Under the pieces are notes generated by a model that did no database searches, was not told where the DNA came from, and saw only the letters and a program-made list of their open reading frames with translations. From a virus: DNA of 29,860 nucleotides. The position numbers were made by a program, and so were the translations under genes. Below are positions 22,799 to 29,771 of the stretch, in pieces (the stretch's first letter is position 1; every line of letters begins with the position of its first letter). The DNA is taken from the IMG/VR virus record IMGVR_UViG_3300042991_000525, positions 1-29,860 of that record. One strand, given 5' to 3'.

Positions 22799-24473
22799 GC
22801 GCGCCCTGCAGCGGCGCCTGGCCGCTCATGATCTGATCCAGCGGGCTGCCTGGAGGCGTCGGCGTTGCCAGGTTGCGCGCCGTCTCGCTCATGCCCTTCA
22901 TCTTCTCGACGTTCGCCTGAGCCTGCAACTCCTGGGCCCGAGCCTTGCGCATCGCTGCCACGAGTTTGGGATCGCGCAGCGCCTGCTGTGGGAAGCCGTA
23001 GGCCTGCAGCAGCTCGCGCGCCAGGATGTCCGGGTCGATCACGTCGGTGATCTGCGGGAACATCTGCGTCATGGGCGCCACGACTTCCATGCTCTGCAGT
23101 ATCCCTTGAGTCTGGAAGAGCTTGCGTTGCGCCTGCGCGAGGGGGCCCATGACCTGAATGTTGAGTTGCCCGCCCGTTGCCAGGAGGACCTCCGGGGGCG
23201 GTGGCATCCGGCCGGCGGTGTCCTCGATGTCGTAGATCCGCTCGAACAGCGGCTGCAGGCACTCGGAGTCCAGCCGCCCGATGTTCGGCCCCAGGACCGC
23301 GGCCTTCTCCCCGGCCATTTCCATGACCTGCGTGGCGGTCATGCTCTTCTGCTGCGCCTCGTTGAGCATCAGCCAGTACTTGACCTTGAAGTTGCGCTCG
23401 ATGATCTGCTGGATCCGCTCGCGTTCCGCCAGCAGCCAGGTGGGGTTGCCGCGCACGCGCATCTCCGTGATAACGCGCTCCGGGCTCTCGTAGTAGTTCA
23501 TGCCGTTGGGCACCAGCCGCACCCGTCCCTCCATCTCCTCGGGAACGTTCACTGGCGGCTCGGCTTCTTTTTGCGCTACGATCATCGAAGCCTTGGCGCT
23601 CTTGTTGATGCCTTGGATGTCGTAGATCGAGTCCGCGGCGGGTGAGCGCCCATAGACTTCGTTGGAGTTCTTCCGCCACCTCCAGACGTGATAGGGCAGT
23701 GTGCGGTAGCCGGCCTCGCGCAAGATCTTCTTGCCGATGGGCAGCAGGTAGATGCTGATCCAGGGCATGTTCTTGCGGTCGACCTTCCAGGGCGCGCGAT
23801 CGTTGCGCGGATAGACCCAGTGCACGAGCTCGACCTTCTCATCCGGCGTGCGCCTGTAGCGCTCCAGCAGCTGCTCGGGGACGGCGGTGTCGCCGAAGAG
23901 CATGACGAGCTGCCGCAGCGTTGGATTGGACTTGCGCATGACCGTGTCGACCTGGCCCCAGCGGTCCTCCGCGACGTAGATCTCTTCCGGATGCCGGCAG
24001 CTGAACACGATCCGCCCCGTGTTGGCGTCCTCCTCGACGTACAGCGTGGCCGTCCCCACCGTTGCCGCGTCGTAAAAGTACTCGTTCATCATGGCGTAGA
24101 AGTTGGAGACGCGCAGCACGTAGTACAGGTGCCGCTCGACCTCTTGCAGCCAGCCGCGGATGCCAGGCAGGTCGTCCAACGCCTCGGGCTCCATGCCGAC
24201 TTTGAACCAGTTGAAAGACGGGCTGCACAGGTATCCCTGCATGCCGTCGGTCAGGATCTGGGCGGCGCCGCTGGGCGTGCCGTCGTAGATCTCTTTGCCC
24301 AGCAGGTTGCCGCCTCTGGAGCTCTTGTACGGCCGGCGCGGGAAGTACCGGAAGATTTCCTCCCAGAGGCTGTTCCACTCGCTGCGCAGCGACTCCAGCT
24401 CCCGCTGGCGCGTCAGAAGCGCGTTGAGCTGGGCGTTTGCTTGCGTGGTGTCGACGACCGTCACTTCTGCCAT
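22785..24473 (-). CDS. Portal (head-tail connector) protein, T7 gp8-like
   Basis: At 562 aa it matches T7 gp8 (536 aa). Podovirus connector family features are clear: LRSEWNSLWEEIFRYFPRRP near the N-terminus, GAAQILTDGMQGYLCSPSFN and WFKVG, NEYFYDAATVGTATLYVEED, EVYGRSPAADSIYDIQGINK, and a tail helix with AQQKSMTATQVMEMAGEKAA before the clip region. It would form the dodecameric ring through which DNA is packaged and released, docking TerL during packaging and the gp11-like adaptor afterwards. ATG at 24473 is 3 bases after the upstream stop. Confidence 0.93.
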   Translation of the reverse strand: MAEVTVVDTTQANAQLNALLTRQRELESLRSEWNSLWEEIFRYFPRRPYKSSRGGNLLGKEIYDGTPSGAAQILTDGMQGYLCSPSFNWFKVGMEPEALDDLPGIRGWLQEVERHLYYVLRVSNFYAMMNEYFYDAATVGTATLYVEEDANTGRIVFSCRHPEEIYVAEDRWGQVDTVMRKSNPTLRQLVMLFGDTAVPEQLLERYRRTPDEKVELVHWVYPRNDRAPWKVDRKNMPWISIYLLPIGKKILREAGYRTLPYHVWRWRKNSNEVYGRSPAADSIYDIQGINKSAKASMIVAQKEAEPPVNVPEEMEGRVRLVPNGMNYYESPERVITEMRVRGNPTWLLAERERIQQIIERNFKVKYWLMLNEAQQKSMTATQVMEMAGEKAAVLGPNIGRLDSECLQPLFERIYDIEDTAGRMPPPPEVLLATGGQLNIQVMGPLAQAQRKLFQTQGILQSMEVVAPMTQMFPQITDVIDPDILARELLQAYGFPQQALRDPKLVAAMRKARAQELQAQANVEKMKGMSETARNLATPTPPGSPLDQIMSGQAPLQGARGQR

Positions 24474-24476
24474 GCT

Positions 24477-24863
24477 CTACCCCATCAGCGTTGCAGGCGG
24501 CGCGCCCATCAGCGTATCCGCCAGCTGCGATTGATCCTCTGGCATCGACAGCAGCTCCAGACCCATCATGCGGCGCCACTGGTTCTCCGCCCAGGTGTTG
24601 AGGGTTGTCGGGTCATCGCTGCCAGTTACGGTCTGCCCCTTGCGCAGGACCTGGTACCAGGATCCGCCCATGTCCCCCAGCAGCGAGAGGTTCGCGCGAG
24701 CTCCGCCGGCCAGCACGAAGAAGCGATACGGCCAGGCCTCGCCCATCCGCGCCTCGTACTCCTCGTCGGAGAATGCCGTCTTGTGCGTCAGGTTGAACTC
24801 AACGACGTGCGGTAGCAGGCAGAACTCCCCTCCAGTTGCCCGTCCCCCTATAGAGTATCCCAC
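24477..24863 (-). CDS. Unknown protein between terminase and portal
   Basis: The 128-aa frame begins with GTG at 24863, 27 bases after TerL. It contains CLLPHVVEFNLTHKTAFSDE, EEYEARMGEAWPYRFFVLAG and a helical part ending LLSMPEDQSQ. The GTG has a poor ribosome site and falls inside a promoter-like element (24854-24882), so an mRNA from that promoter could not use it; the only later ATG is at 24746 (residue 40). The N-terminal residues look protein-like, so the long form may be made from the upstream message. I do not recognise the family. Confidence 0.6.
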   Translation of the reverse strand: MGYSIGGRATGGEFCLLPHVVEFNLTHKTAFSDEEYEARMGEAWPYRFFVLAGGARANLSLLGDMGGSWYQVLRKGQTVTGSDDPTTLNTWAENQWRRMMGLELLSMPEDQSQLADTLMGAPPATLMG

Positions 24864-24882
24864 CTTTCGAGGGAGTTGTAAA
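24854..24882 (-). promoter_or_regulatory. Sigma-70-like promoter upstream of head genes
   Basis: On the minus strand TTTACA (24877-24882) and GATACT (24854-24859) are separated by exactly 17 bases. The next bases read CTATAGGGGGA, which also resembles the core of T7-type promoters (CTATAGGG). It lies in one of the few true gaps in the operon and could lift expression of the portal and capsid genes. Confidence 0.4.
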
Positions 24883-24890
24883 GGTCAAAC

Positions 24891-26378
24891 TCACCACTTC
24901 CGAGGGTCATAGCTGCTGGCCTCCTCGTCCTGCCTGTACCGCCGGATCCGTCGCGGCTCGCCGATGTCCCGCCGGTTCTCATAGCGGAACTGCTTCACGG
25001 CCAAGTATTGGATGGCATCCTGGAGGTGACTAAACTTGTTTTTAAGCACGTTGGGCAGGTACTCGCCCTGGATCGCCCGGTTCTCCGGGTACACGTAGCC
25101 GCCAAGGAAGCCGTTGATCAGCTGCCGGCAGCTCGGGTCGATGAGCAGCCCGTCGCGCCTGGCCAGTAGGTACTCGACCGCCTCGATCCGCGCCTGGAAG
25201 TTGTTGTCGGCCGGCCGCACGACGACGCCGGCGCCCTCGCGCATGAGGCGCGCGTTGCTGGTGAAGCCCCCCTCCTTCCGGCTGAACAGCTGCTCGCCGG
25301 CCGGGTCCCCCCAACTCACGGTCTGACAGCCGGGATACCGCACATTCAGCTCTGCCATGACGTAGCGCGCGAAGTCCACGATGTTCATTTTCTCGCTATG
25401 GAACTCCGCCAGGACCTGCAGGCGCCAGGCGCTCGGGATCTGCGTCACGACACAGGCGGGCGTATTGCCGCTGTTGTCCCAGCCCAGGTACAGCGTCGCA
25501 CCGTCGGGCATCCGTTGCCCAGGTTCTACCGAGGCGCCCACCCACGCCAGCGGCTCAGTCGCCAAGTGTGCCTCTCGGTTGAAGTTGTGATACACGAGTT
25601 TCCCGCGAATCAGCATGCCCGGCTTGCCCAGAATGTACATATCGAGCCAGTCCGGATTGTTCACGTAATCGCTCTTGAGCGCCTCATAATAGCCGTGCGG
25701 CAGGTTCTTGATGTTCTCATAGGGGGGTTGCCAGAAACCCGCGTGAGATGCCAGCGGCGGCTGGGTTGGCAGCGGGCCTGGAGGCGGCGTCTGCCATTTG
25801 AATTGCCAATAGGTTGGATCCTCGACGTCTGGCGGGTTGGTGGTCTCTATGCCATAGCGCTCCGGGCAGCGGGCCGGGAAGCGACCGATCCGGCTTTTAA
25901 GCATGTTCTTGATATCCTGGGGAACCTCGATGGACTCGTCGTTCCAATAGCCCGTGACTTCGAGCGATTTGAACTTTTTTAGGTCCTCCGGCCGGTCGCA
26001 GCTGCGCAGGAGGAGCTCGATCTGCCGGTCGTCCTTGTGTAGGAGCAGATCCTTGCCGTTGTTGCGCCAGGTCCCCCCGCCGCCCTCCCATTCCATGATC
26101 GTACGCTTGGTCGTGTCCATGAGCTCGACGTACGTGTTGCGCACCACGACCCACCGAGTGCGCTTGATCGTGTACTGGGCCTCCAGGAACTGCGGCAGCA
26201 GGTGCATGACCTCCATGGCCGCGGCCGTCGTCTTCCCAGAGCCCACGGGCCCGACGATGCAGCGGATCTCCGCGTTGCTCTGATGGAAGAGCTTGATCGT
26301 CGGCAGGATGTCCCGATAGTCGGCGTCCGGATCTTTCCGCGCCAACCCCGCCGGCAGGACGTCAGTGCCGAGCAGCAC
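24891..26378 (-). CDS. terL: Terminase large subunit
   Basis: This 495-aa packaging motor has an N-terminal ATPase with Walker A GPVGSGKT (residues 43-50) and a Walker B-like VTGYWNDES with D147/E148. Its C-terminal RNase H-like nuclease has acidic residues in GWDNSG (D301), AEFHSE (E325), WGDPAG (D358) and HLQDAIQY (D454). It cuts concatemeric DNA and pumps it through the portal. The start is GTG at 26378, directly after the previous TAG; AAGGAG nine bases earlier supports it. TerS-like and portal genes on either side fit. Length and motif spacing are those of an intact enzyme. Confidence 0.95.
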   Translation of the reverse strand: MLLGTDVLPAGLARKDPDADYRDILPTIKLFHQSNAEIRCIVGPVGSGKTTAAAMEVMHLLPQFLEAQYTIKRTRWVVVRNTYVELMDTTKRTIMEWEGGGGTWRNNGKDLLLHKDDRQIELLLRSCDRPEDLKKFKSLEVTGYWNDESIEVPQDIKNMLKSRIGRFPARCPERYGIETTNPPDVEDPTYWQFKWQTPPPGPLPTQPPLASHAGFWQPPYENIKNLPHGYYEALKSDYVNNPDWLDMYILGKPGMLIRGKLVYHNFNREAHLATEPLAWVGASVEPGQRMPDGATLYLGWDNSGNTPACVVTQIPSAWRLQVLAEFHSEKMNIVDFARYVMAELNVRYPGCQTVSWGDPAGEQLFSRKEGGFTSNARLMREGAGVVVRPADNNFQARIEAVEYLLARRDGLLIDPSCRQLINGFLGGYVYPENRAIQGEYLPNVLKNKFSHLQDAIQYLAVKQFRYENRRDIGEPRRIRRYRQDEEASSYDPRKW

Positions 26379-26540
26379 CTACTCCATCTCCTTCAGCTTG
26401 GCGTCGATGCGGGCAAGCAGGGACATCACCGCCCCACTATGCTCGCCTGTACGCCCGACAGAAAACACATAGGCATTCTCCCTCGCTAGCGCCTCCCTCG
26501 CCTCCCGCAGCAGGACCAGCAGGTCGGGGGTGGTTCTCAT
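26379..26540 (-). CDS. 53-aa paralogue of the preceding gene
   Basis: The 53-codon frame starts with ATG at 26540 (ATGA overlap) and stops directly before the TerL GTG. Its start (DLLVLLREAREALA) and end (LLARIDAKLKEME) closely match the start (DLLGLLREARDAYE) and end (LIARIDAKLKEVEG) of the 120-aa protein upstream; the middle is missing. The codons for KLKE supply the AAGGAG of the terL ribosome site. It is helical and of unknown function, and it completes the coupling between its neighbours. Confidence 0.65.
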   Translation of the reverse strand: MRTTPDLLVLLREAREALARENAYVFSVGRTGEHSGAVMSLLARIDAKLKEME

Positions 26541-26899
26541 CCCTCCACCTCCTTCAGTTTGGCATCGATACGGGCGATTAGTGGCGGCATCTCGTACTTG
26601 CTCAATCCGGCTTGGTCTGAAGCGCGCAACACTTCATCGGCCTGTTTTCTCCAATCGTCGTGTACCGAGTAACAGATACGCGCCGGTTGCATGGAATGAG
26701 CGATTGCGTAACCATCGTGGGCGAATCGCTCAAGCGCTTTTCTGTCGGCATTTTCCCAGTCAGATATGCCGTTATCGATGAAGATGTTGGCCGCCTCAAT
26801 CGCTTGCAGAGCCTTGTCTGCTTGCTCGTAGGCATCTCTCGCCTCCCGAAGTAGGCCTAGCAGGTCTGTGTCGGTTGCGCGGCGGTTCCATGCAATCAC
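26537..26899 (-). CDS. Small helical protein of unknown function, paralogue of next gene
   Basis: The 120-aa, strongly charged, helical protein begins with GTG at 26899 in a GTGA overlap. N-terminal LLGLLREARDAYEQADKALQ and C-terminal PPLIARIDAKLKEVEG are repeated in the 53-aa protein that follows. The middle (IFIDNGISDWENADRKALER) has no match there. Its final codons include AAGGAGGTGGAGGG before the next ATG. No enzyme motif is seen. Confidence 0.6.
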   Translation of the reverse strand: MIAWNRRATDTDLLGLLREARDAYEQADKALQAIEAANIFIDNGISDWENADRKALERFAHDGYAIAHSMQPARICYSVHDDWRKQADEVLRASDQAGLSKYEMPPLIARIDAKLKEVEG

Positions 26900-27603
26900 A
26901 GTTTTTGCCCCTCAAGGCTCGGGTCGCCCGCATCGAGCGCCATCTCGCGGGTCACATAGCGGTCCTCTTCTGGCTCTTGCTCTGATTCGGATTCCTTCTC
27001 CTCCAGGGCGGCGCGGGCCATGTTCAGCAGCAGATCACGGAACTCGGGCGGAGTAGCAGCGCGTTCGCGATGGGACAGTCTTTGGCAAACCTCGGTTCTG
27101 ATGGCTCTTTCCCGTTCTTCTGCGGAATGGAATCCGTCATCAAGACGTATTTTTCCTCCACATGGCCCCCATCGCAAAGGAGGCGGCGTGAACCCATAGA
27201 CATACAACCATGTCGCTTTCCGCGCCGGATGTCCGTAGTGCCCTTGCTCCACGCAGCAAGTCCACCCTCCGTCCAAGCAAGCAATCCATCCGCCTTCGCG
27301 GGGCGGCGCGGGAATCCCGAAGGCCGGCCACGCCCTCGACGCCTCCGGGTGTTCCAGCACCCCGCCCCATCGACGTACGGCAGCCAGGGCGGCAGCGAAA
27401 CAGCCACCATCATCGCCCAGTTTCCGGCGCACTTTCGCCCTGGGCCCTCCAGACCAGTATCGGCCCCACCGGGCGCAAGGAGAATGCGCCACCACCGGCC
27501 AGGGGCCGGCATACAAGCGAGCATCCCGGAGCTCGTTCCAAGGGTCCACGTCGGGCAGGCCGTAGTACACTCCATCCCGCTCGACGTATAGGGCCGCTAT
27601 CAT
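26896..27603 (-). CDS. Conserved phage protein with SPC motif, perhaps methyltransferase-like
   Basis: The 235-aa protein opens MIAALYVERDGVYYGLPDVD, followed by PVVAHSPCARWGRYWSGGP, LGDDGGCFAAALAAVRRWGG, LEHPEASRAW, and a late ATPPEFRDLLLNMARAALEE. I recognise this as an uncharacterised family common in phages. The SPC motif after a strand recalls the catalytic Pro-Cys of cytosine-C5 methyltransferases, and EFRDLL recalls their late conserved helix, but a full motif set including a SAM-binding FxGxG is absent. It may be a degenerate or alternative enzyme. ATG at 27603 overlaps the preceding stop as ATGA. The last 35 residues are acidic. Confidence 0.7.
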   Translation of the reverse strand: MIAALYVERDGVYYGLPDVDPWNELRDARLYAGPWPVVAHSPCARWGRYWSGGPRAKVRRKLGDDGGCFAAALAAVRRWGGVLEHPEASRAWPAFGIPAPPREGGWIACLDGGWTCCVEQGHYGHPARKATWLYVYGFTPPPLRWGPCGGKIRLDDGFHSAEERERAIRTEVCQRLSHRERAATPPEFRDLLLNMARAALEEKESESEQEPEEDRYVTREMALDAGDPSLEGQKL

Positions 27604-27845
27604 TTCGTTTCCCCCAGGGCGGCGCGGGCTACCTCACACACTTCTTTACTCCATGTTCCTTTGGCGTCAAATACTAGACCTCGATTACTGATATATCGCA
27701 GCGCCTTCTCCAGCCGCTTCACCCGCTGGGCCAGCTTCTCATGGTCGGCTTTTAGTTCCACGTTGGCCTCTTCGTAATCCTCGACGGTTCCACGCGAATT
27801 GTCCCACAACGCTTGCCAGTAATGCATCGCTCGTTTGTCGGTCAT
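27600..27845 (-). CDS. Small coiled-coil protein of unknown function
   Basis: The 81-aa product starts MTDKRAMHYWQALWDNSRGT and continues with a coiled coil (EEANVELKADHEKLAQRVKR) and a compact end. ATG at 27845 is chosen because GAGAGAGGA precedes it; an ATG at 27884 would add 13 residues. The stop overlaps the next ATG. No family recognised. Bases 27846-27896 hold only the leader. Confidence 0.55.
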   Translation of the reverse strand: MTDKRAMHYWQALWDNSRGTVEDYEEANVELKADHEKLAQRVKRLEKALRYISNRGLVFDAKGTWSKEVCEVARAALGETK

Positions 27846-27896
27846 ACCTTCGCCGTCCTCTCTCGCCTTGGCCCCAGGCGGCATCTACTCAAGCCC

Positions 27897-28292
27897 TCAC
27901 CAGCCTTTCGCCTTGAAACGCACATAGATCTGCTCGTAGGCGCCTTCCCATCGCGCTTCCTGGCCCAGGGGCTCCACCCAGAGCGGCTGCAGCGGCATAA
28001 CCGGATGCGTGCAGTAATGCCGGAAGCCAACCTCTAGCCACTTGTGGCGCAGCCCGAGCTCGAAGAGGTACGCCGCCCTGAATGGCCAGAAAGACCTCTT
28101 GTCGTCCCACCACATTTGTGTCTGCACTCCGCCCCCAACGAACAGCAGGTTCCAGGCCATGATCCTCGCCTGCAGTTCCGTGTAGTAGATCGGGCCCTCT
28201 TTGAAGACGTTGTCGGGCGGCCCGTACATGATCATTTGGTCCCACGGAGCGATACCCAGCTCCAGAGCCGCGACCAGTATCAGCCAGTTCAT
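27897..28292 (-). CDS. Probable exported protein of unknown function
   Basis: The 131-aa product has a hydrophobic N-terminus resembling a signal sequence without the usual basic start (MNWLILVAALELGIAPWDQM). The rest is rich in aromatics and alternates hydrophobic and polar residues (AAYLFELGLRHKWLEVGFRH, ...YEQIYVRFKAKGW), suggesting beta strands like those of outer-membrane or envelope-associated proteins. ATG at 28292 overlaps the previous stop as ATGA. Function not known; an envelope or virion role is inference. Confidence 0.55.
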   Translation of the reverse strand: MNWLILVAALELGIAPWDQMIMYGPPDNVFKEGPIYYTELQARIMAWNLLFVGGGVQTQMWWDDKRSFWPFRAAYLFELGLRHKWLEVGFRHYCTHPVMPLQPLWVEPLGQEARWEGAYEQIYVRFKAKGW

Positions 28293-28894
28293 GGCTCCTC
28301 CTCTTTCGGCCCGGCCAGGGCCCGGATGGCCCGGAGGGCCCGTTCCTGCGGCGTCTTCTCAATCGAGCCGATCCGCACCACGTAGACGTTGCCCTGGATC
28401 ATAGTCCCATTGCCCCCGTCCCCCGGCTGCGGCCCGATCCCCAGGGCCCGGCCGACTTCCTTGGCTGCCCCCAGCTGCACGGGCCCATCCTCCAGCAACT
28501 CGCTGTTGCGCTCCTGCACGACGAACGGCTTGAACTGCAGCGAGCTCTCCGGGTCCGGTTCGATCAGCCTGGTGCCCACGACCTCATCGTAACGCTTGGC
28601 CTCCAGGAGTTGGTCGAGCTTCCCGAAGTAGCGGTCGGCGGTGATCCTGTGCCGCTCAGCTGTCTCTTTCAGATCGTAGCGGTAATCCGCCATGTAGTTT
28701 TGGTAGATCAGCCGGCCCATGCGGCTGCGGTTCTTGATCGAGCCCTTCTTGCGCAACGGGTACACCAGGGCATAGGCCTTGGCGGCGCTCATGCCCTGCA
28801 GGACCAGGACGGCCAGGTGCCGGGCCTCTTCGACTGTGGGGCCCTTCCCGTTCTTGCTTTTCCTGTCCGGGGGCTGGATCGCGGTAGTGCTCAC
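28289..28894 (-). CDS. Terminase small subunit candidate
   Basis: The 201-aa protein starts with GTG at 28894 in a GTGA overlap; the frame is open further upstream only as a shadow of the preceding gene. Residues about 20-95 look like the helix-turn-helix DNA-binding region of small terminases (VEEARHLAVLVLQGMSAAKA, later RMGRLIYQNYMADYRYDLKE), followed by a helical oligomerisation part (TADRYFGKLDQLLEAKRYDE) and a C-terminal beta part with an acidic tail. It would select the packaging site and stimulate TerL, which lies five genes downstream. The match is by pattern, not by a diagnostic motif, so another DNA-binding role is possible. Confidence 0.6.
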   Translation of the reverse strand: MSTTAIQPPDRKSKNGKGPTVEEARHLAVLVLQGMSAAKAYALVYPLRKKGSIKNRSRMGRLIYQNYMADYRYDLKETAERHRITADRYFGKLDQLLEAKRYDEVVGTRLIEPDPESSLQFKPFVVQERNSELLEDGPVQLGAAKEVGRALGIGPQPGDGGNGTMIQGNVYVVRIGSIEKTPQERALRAIRALAGPKEEEP

Positions 28895-29154
28895 GGGTCG
28901 CTGTCCTCCGCGCCCAGCAGGTCCCCCGGCTGGATCCGCTGGTCCAACTCGGCCCTGAGGATATCTATGGCGTACTGAGGCACCTTGTGGCCCGCCTGGC
29001 GGTGCTTCTCCAGGTGCTCCAGGATTGCCTCGCCCCCGTGTTCCCACTCGCCCATGTCGTCCCGGGCCAGCTTACAGACGCAGCAGGTGAAGACGTTGTC
29101 CCCGCTGGCGTAGACGAAGACGTCGCTGTCGTGCCCGAACCTACAGTAGCTCAT
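28891..29154 (-). CDS. Small conserved phage protein with Cys pair (MSYCRF family)
   Basis: The 87-aa product begins MSYCRFGHDSDVFVYASGDN and has CCVCKLARDD with a CxxC-like pair, then HGGEAILEHLEKHRQAGHKV and a helical end. The opening MSYCRF.xDSDVxVY is familiar from many phage accessory proteins of unknown role. Cys4 and the CCVC cluster with His residues could hold zinc. ATG at 29154 overlaps the upstream gene by 14 bases; a longer frame exists but has no support. Confidence 0.65.
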   Translation of the reverse strand: MSYCRFGHDSDVFVYASGDNVFTCCVCKLARDDMGEWEHGGEAILEHLEKHRQAGHKVPQYAIDILRAELDQRIQPGDLLGAEDSDP

Positions 29155-29407
29155 GAGACTCCGGCTCCTTCCAGGCGTCGCAGACGTTCCGCATCCGTAT
29201 GTCCGTAGCCGCACAGCGGCTGTCACCCAACAGCCGGCATTTCTGGTATGCCCTGCCACGCAGGTGCACGAAGTGATTGGCGCAGGTCCCACAGCAGACG
29301 GCGCGGTTCTCCCGTTTCCTGTACCGGTATTTCCCCAGGACTCGGCGCTTGAGAGTCCTCGGAGGATCTGTCACCACGTAGGGCGCTCCGAACAGATCGC
29401 TCATCAT
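29141..29407 (-). CDS. Small Cys-rich protein, probable metal binding
   Basis: The 88-aa product has a basic first half (TLKRRVLGKYRYRKREN) and six Cys at residues 38, 39, 42, 57, 65 and 76 in the pattern CCGTC...KC...RC...VC, ending DAWKEPESHELL. The spacing suggests a zinc or iron-sulphur site, as in other short phage accessory proteins. Two ATGs in tandem (29407, 29404) overlap the previous stop (ATGATGA). A nucleic-acid-binding role is possible given the basic arm. Confidence 0.6.
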   Translation of the reverse strand: MMSDLFGAPYVVTDPPRTLKRRVLGKYRYRKRENRAVCCGTCANHFVHLRGRAYQKCRLLGDSRCAATDIRMRNVCDAWKEPESHELL

Positions 29408-29598
29408 CCCTTGGATCTCCCCGGCTTCCAGTCCAGGTTCGGCTCGTGCAGATAACTGACGTGGCTGTGCGTCAGGTGACCACACACGGGGCAGCGCCAG
29501 ACCAGCTTGCCCTTGGCAGCATCCAAGCGCACGACCTGTTCGGCTTTGATCGCTGCGAGCTGGTAACCGCAGCTCCCGCACTCCGCGTACTTGCTCAC
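29404..29598 (-). CDS. Zinc-ribbon protein
   Basis: The 64-aa product has two knuckles, ECGSCGYQL (residues 6-14) and RCPVCGHLTHSH (from about 35), giving CxxC-x24-CxxC, the rubredoxin-like zinc-ribbon arrangement. GTG at 29598 overlaps the previous stop as GTGA. Such ribbons bind DNA, RNA or protein; the partner is not evident. Confidence 0.65.
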   Translation of the reverse strand: MSKYAECGSCGYQLAAIKAEQVVRLDAAKGKLVWRCPVCGHLTHSHVSYLHEPNLDWKPGRSKG

Positions 29599-29771
29599 TT
29601 CTGCCTGGCCGGCCAGTTGCCCGTATAGGTACCGGACCGGTCCTTGTCGAAGGCCGCGCGCTCGGCCCGCTCTTTCGGGCTCAGGTCCGCGTCGCAGGTC
29701 TCACCGGCCGCCTGCCTGGCCGCCATGTCAGCCTTGTAGGCCTCCTGGCTCGCTTCCTCGATCTGCCCCAT
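29595..29771 (-). CDS. Small charged protein of unknown function
   Basis: The 58-aa, highly charged helical product starts MGQIEEASQEAYKADMAARQ and ends TYTGNWPARQK. ATG at 29771 is preferred over a GTG at 29801 because a near-perfect AAGGAGG lies five bases before it. One Cys only. Nothing in the sequence indicates a role. Confidence 0.6.
   Translation of the reverse strand: MGQIEEASQEAYKADMAARQAAGETCDADLSPKERAERAAFDKDRSGTYTGNWPARQK

Noticed and set aside
27003-27629. 16-base direct repeat (27003-27018 and 27614-27629) at the ends of two neighbouring genes
   Set aside because: Both encode ARAAL in GC-rich codons; this may be chance and there is no flanking similarity to suggest a recombination site.
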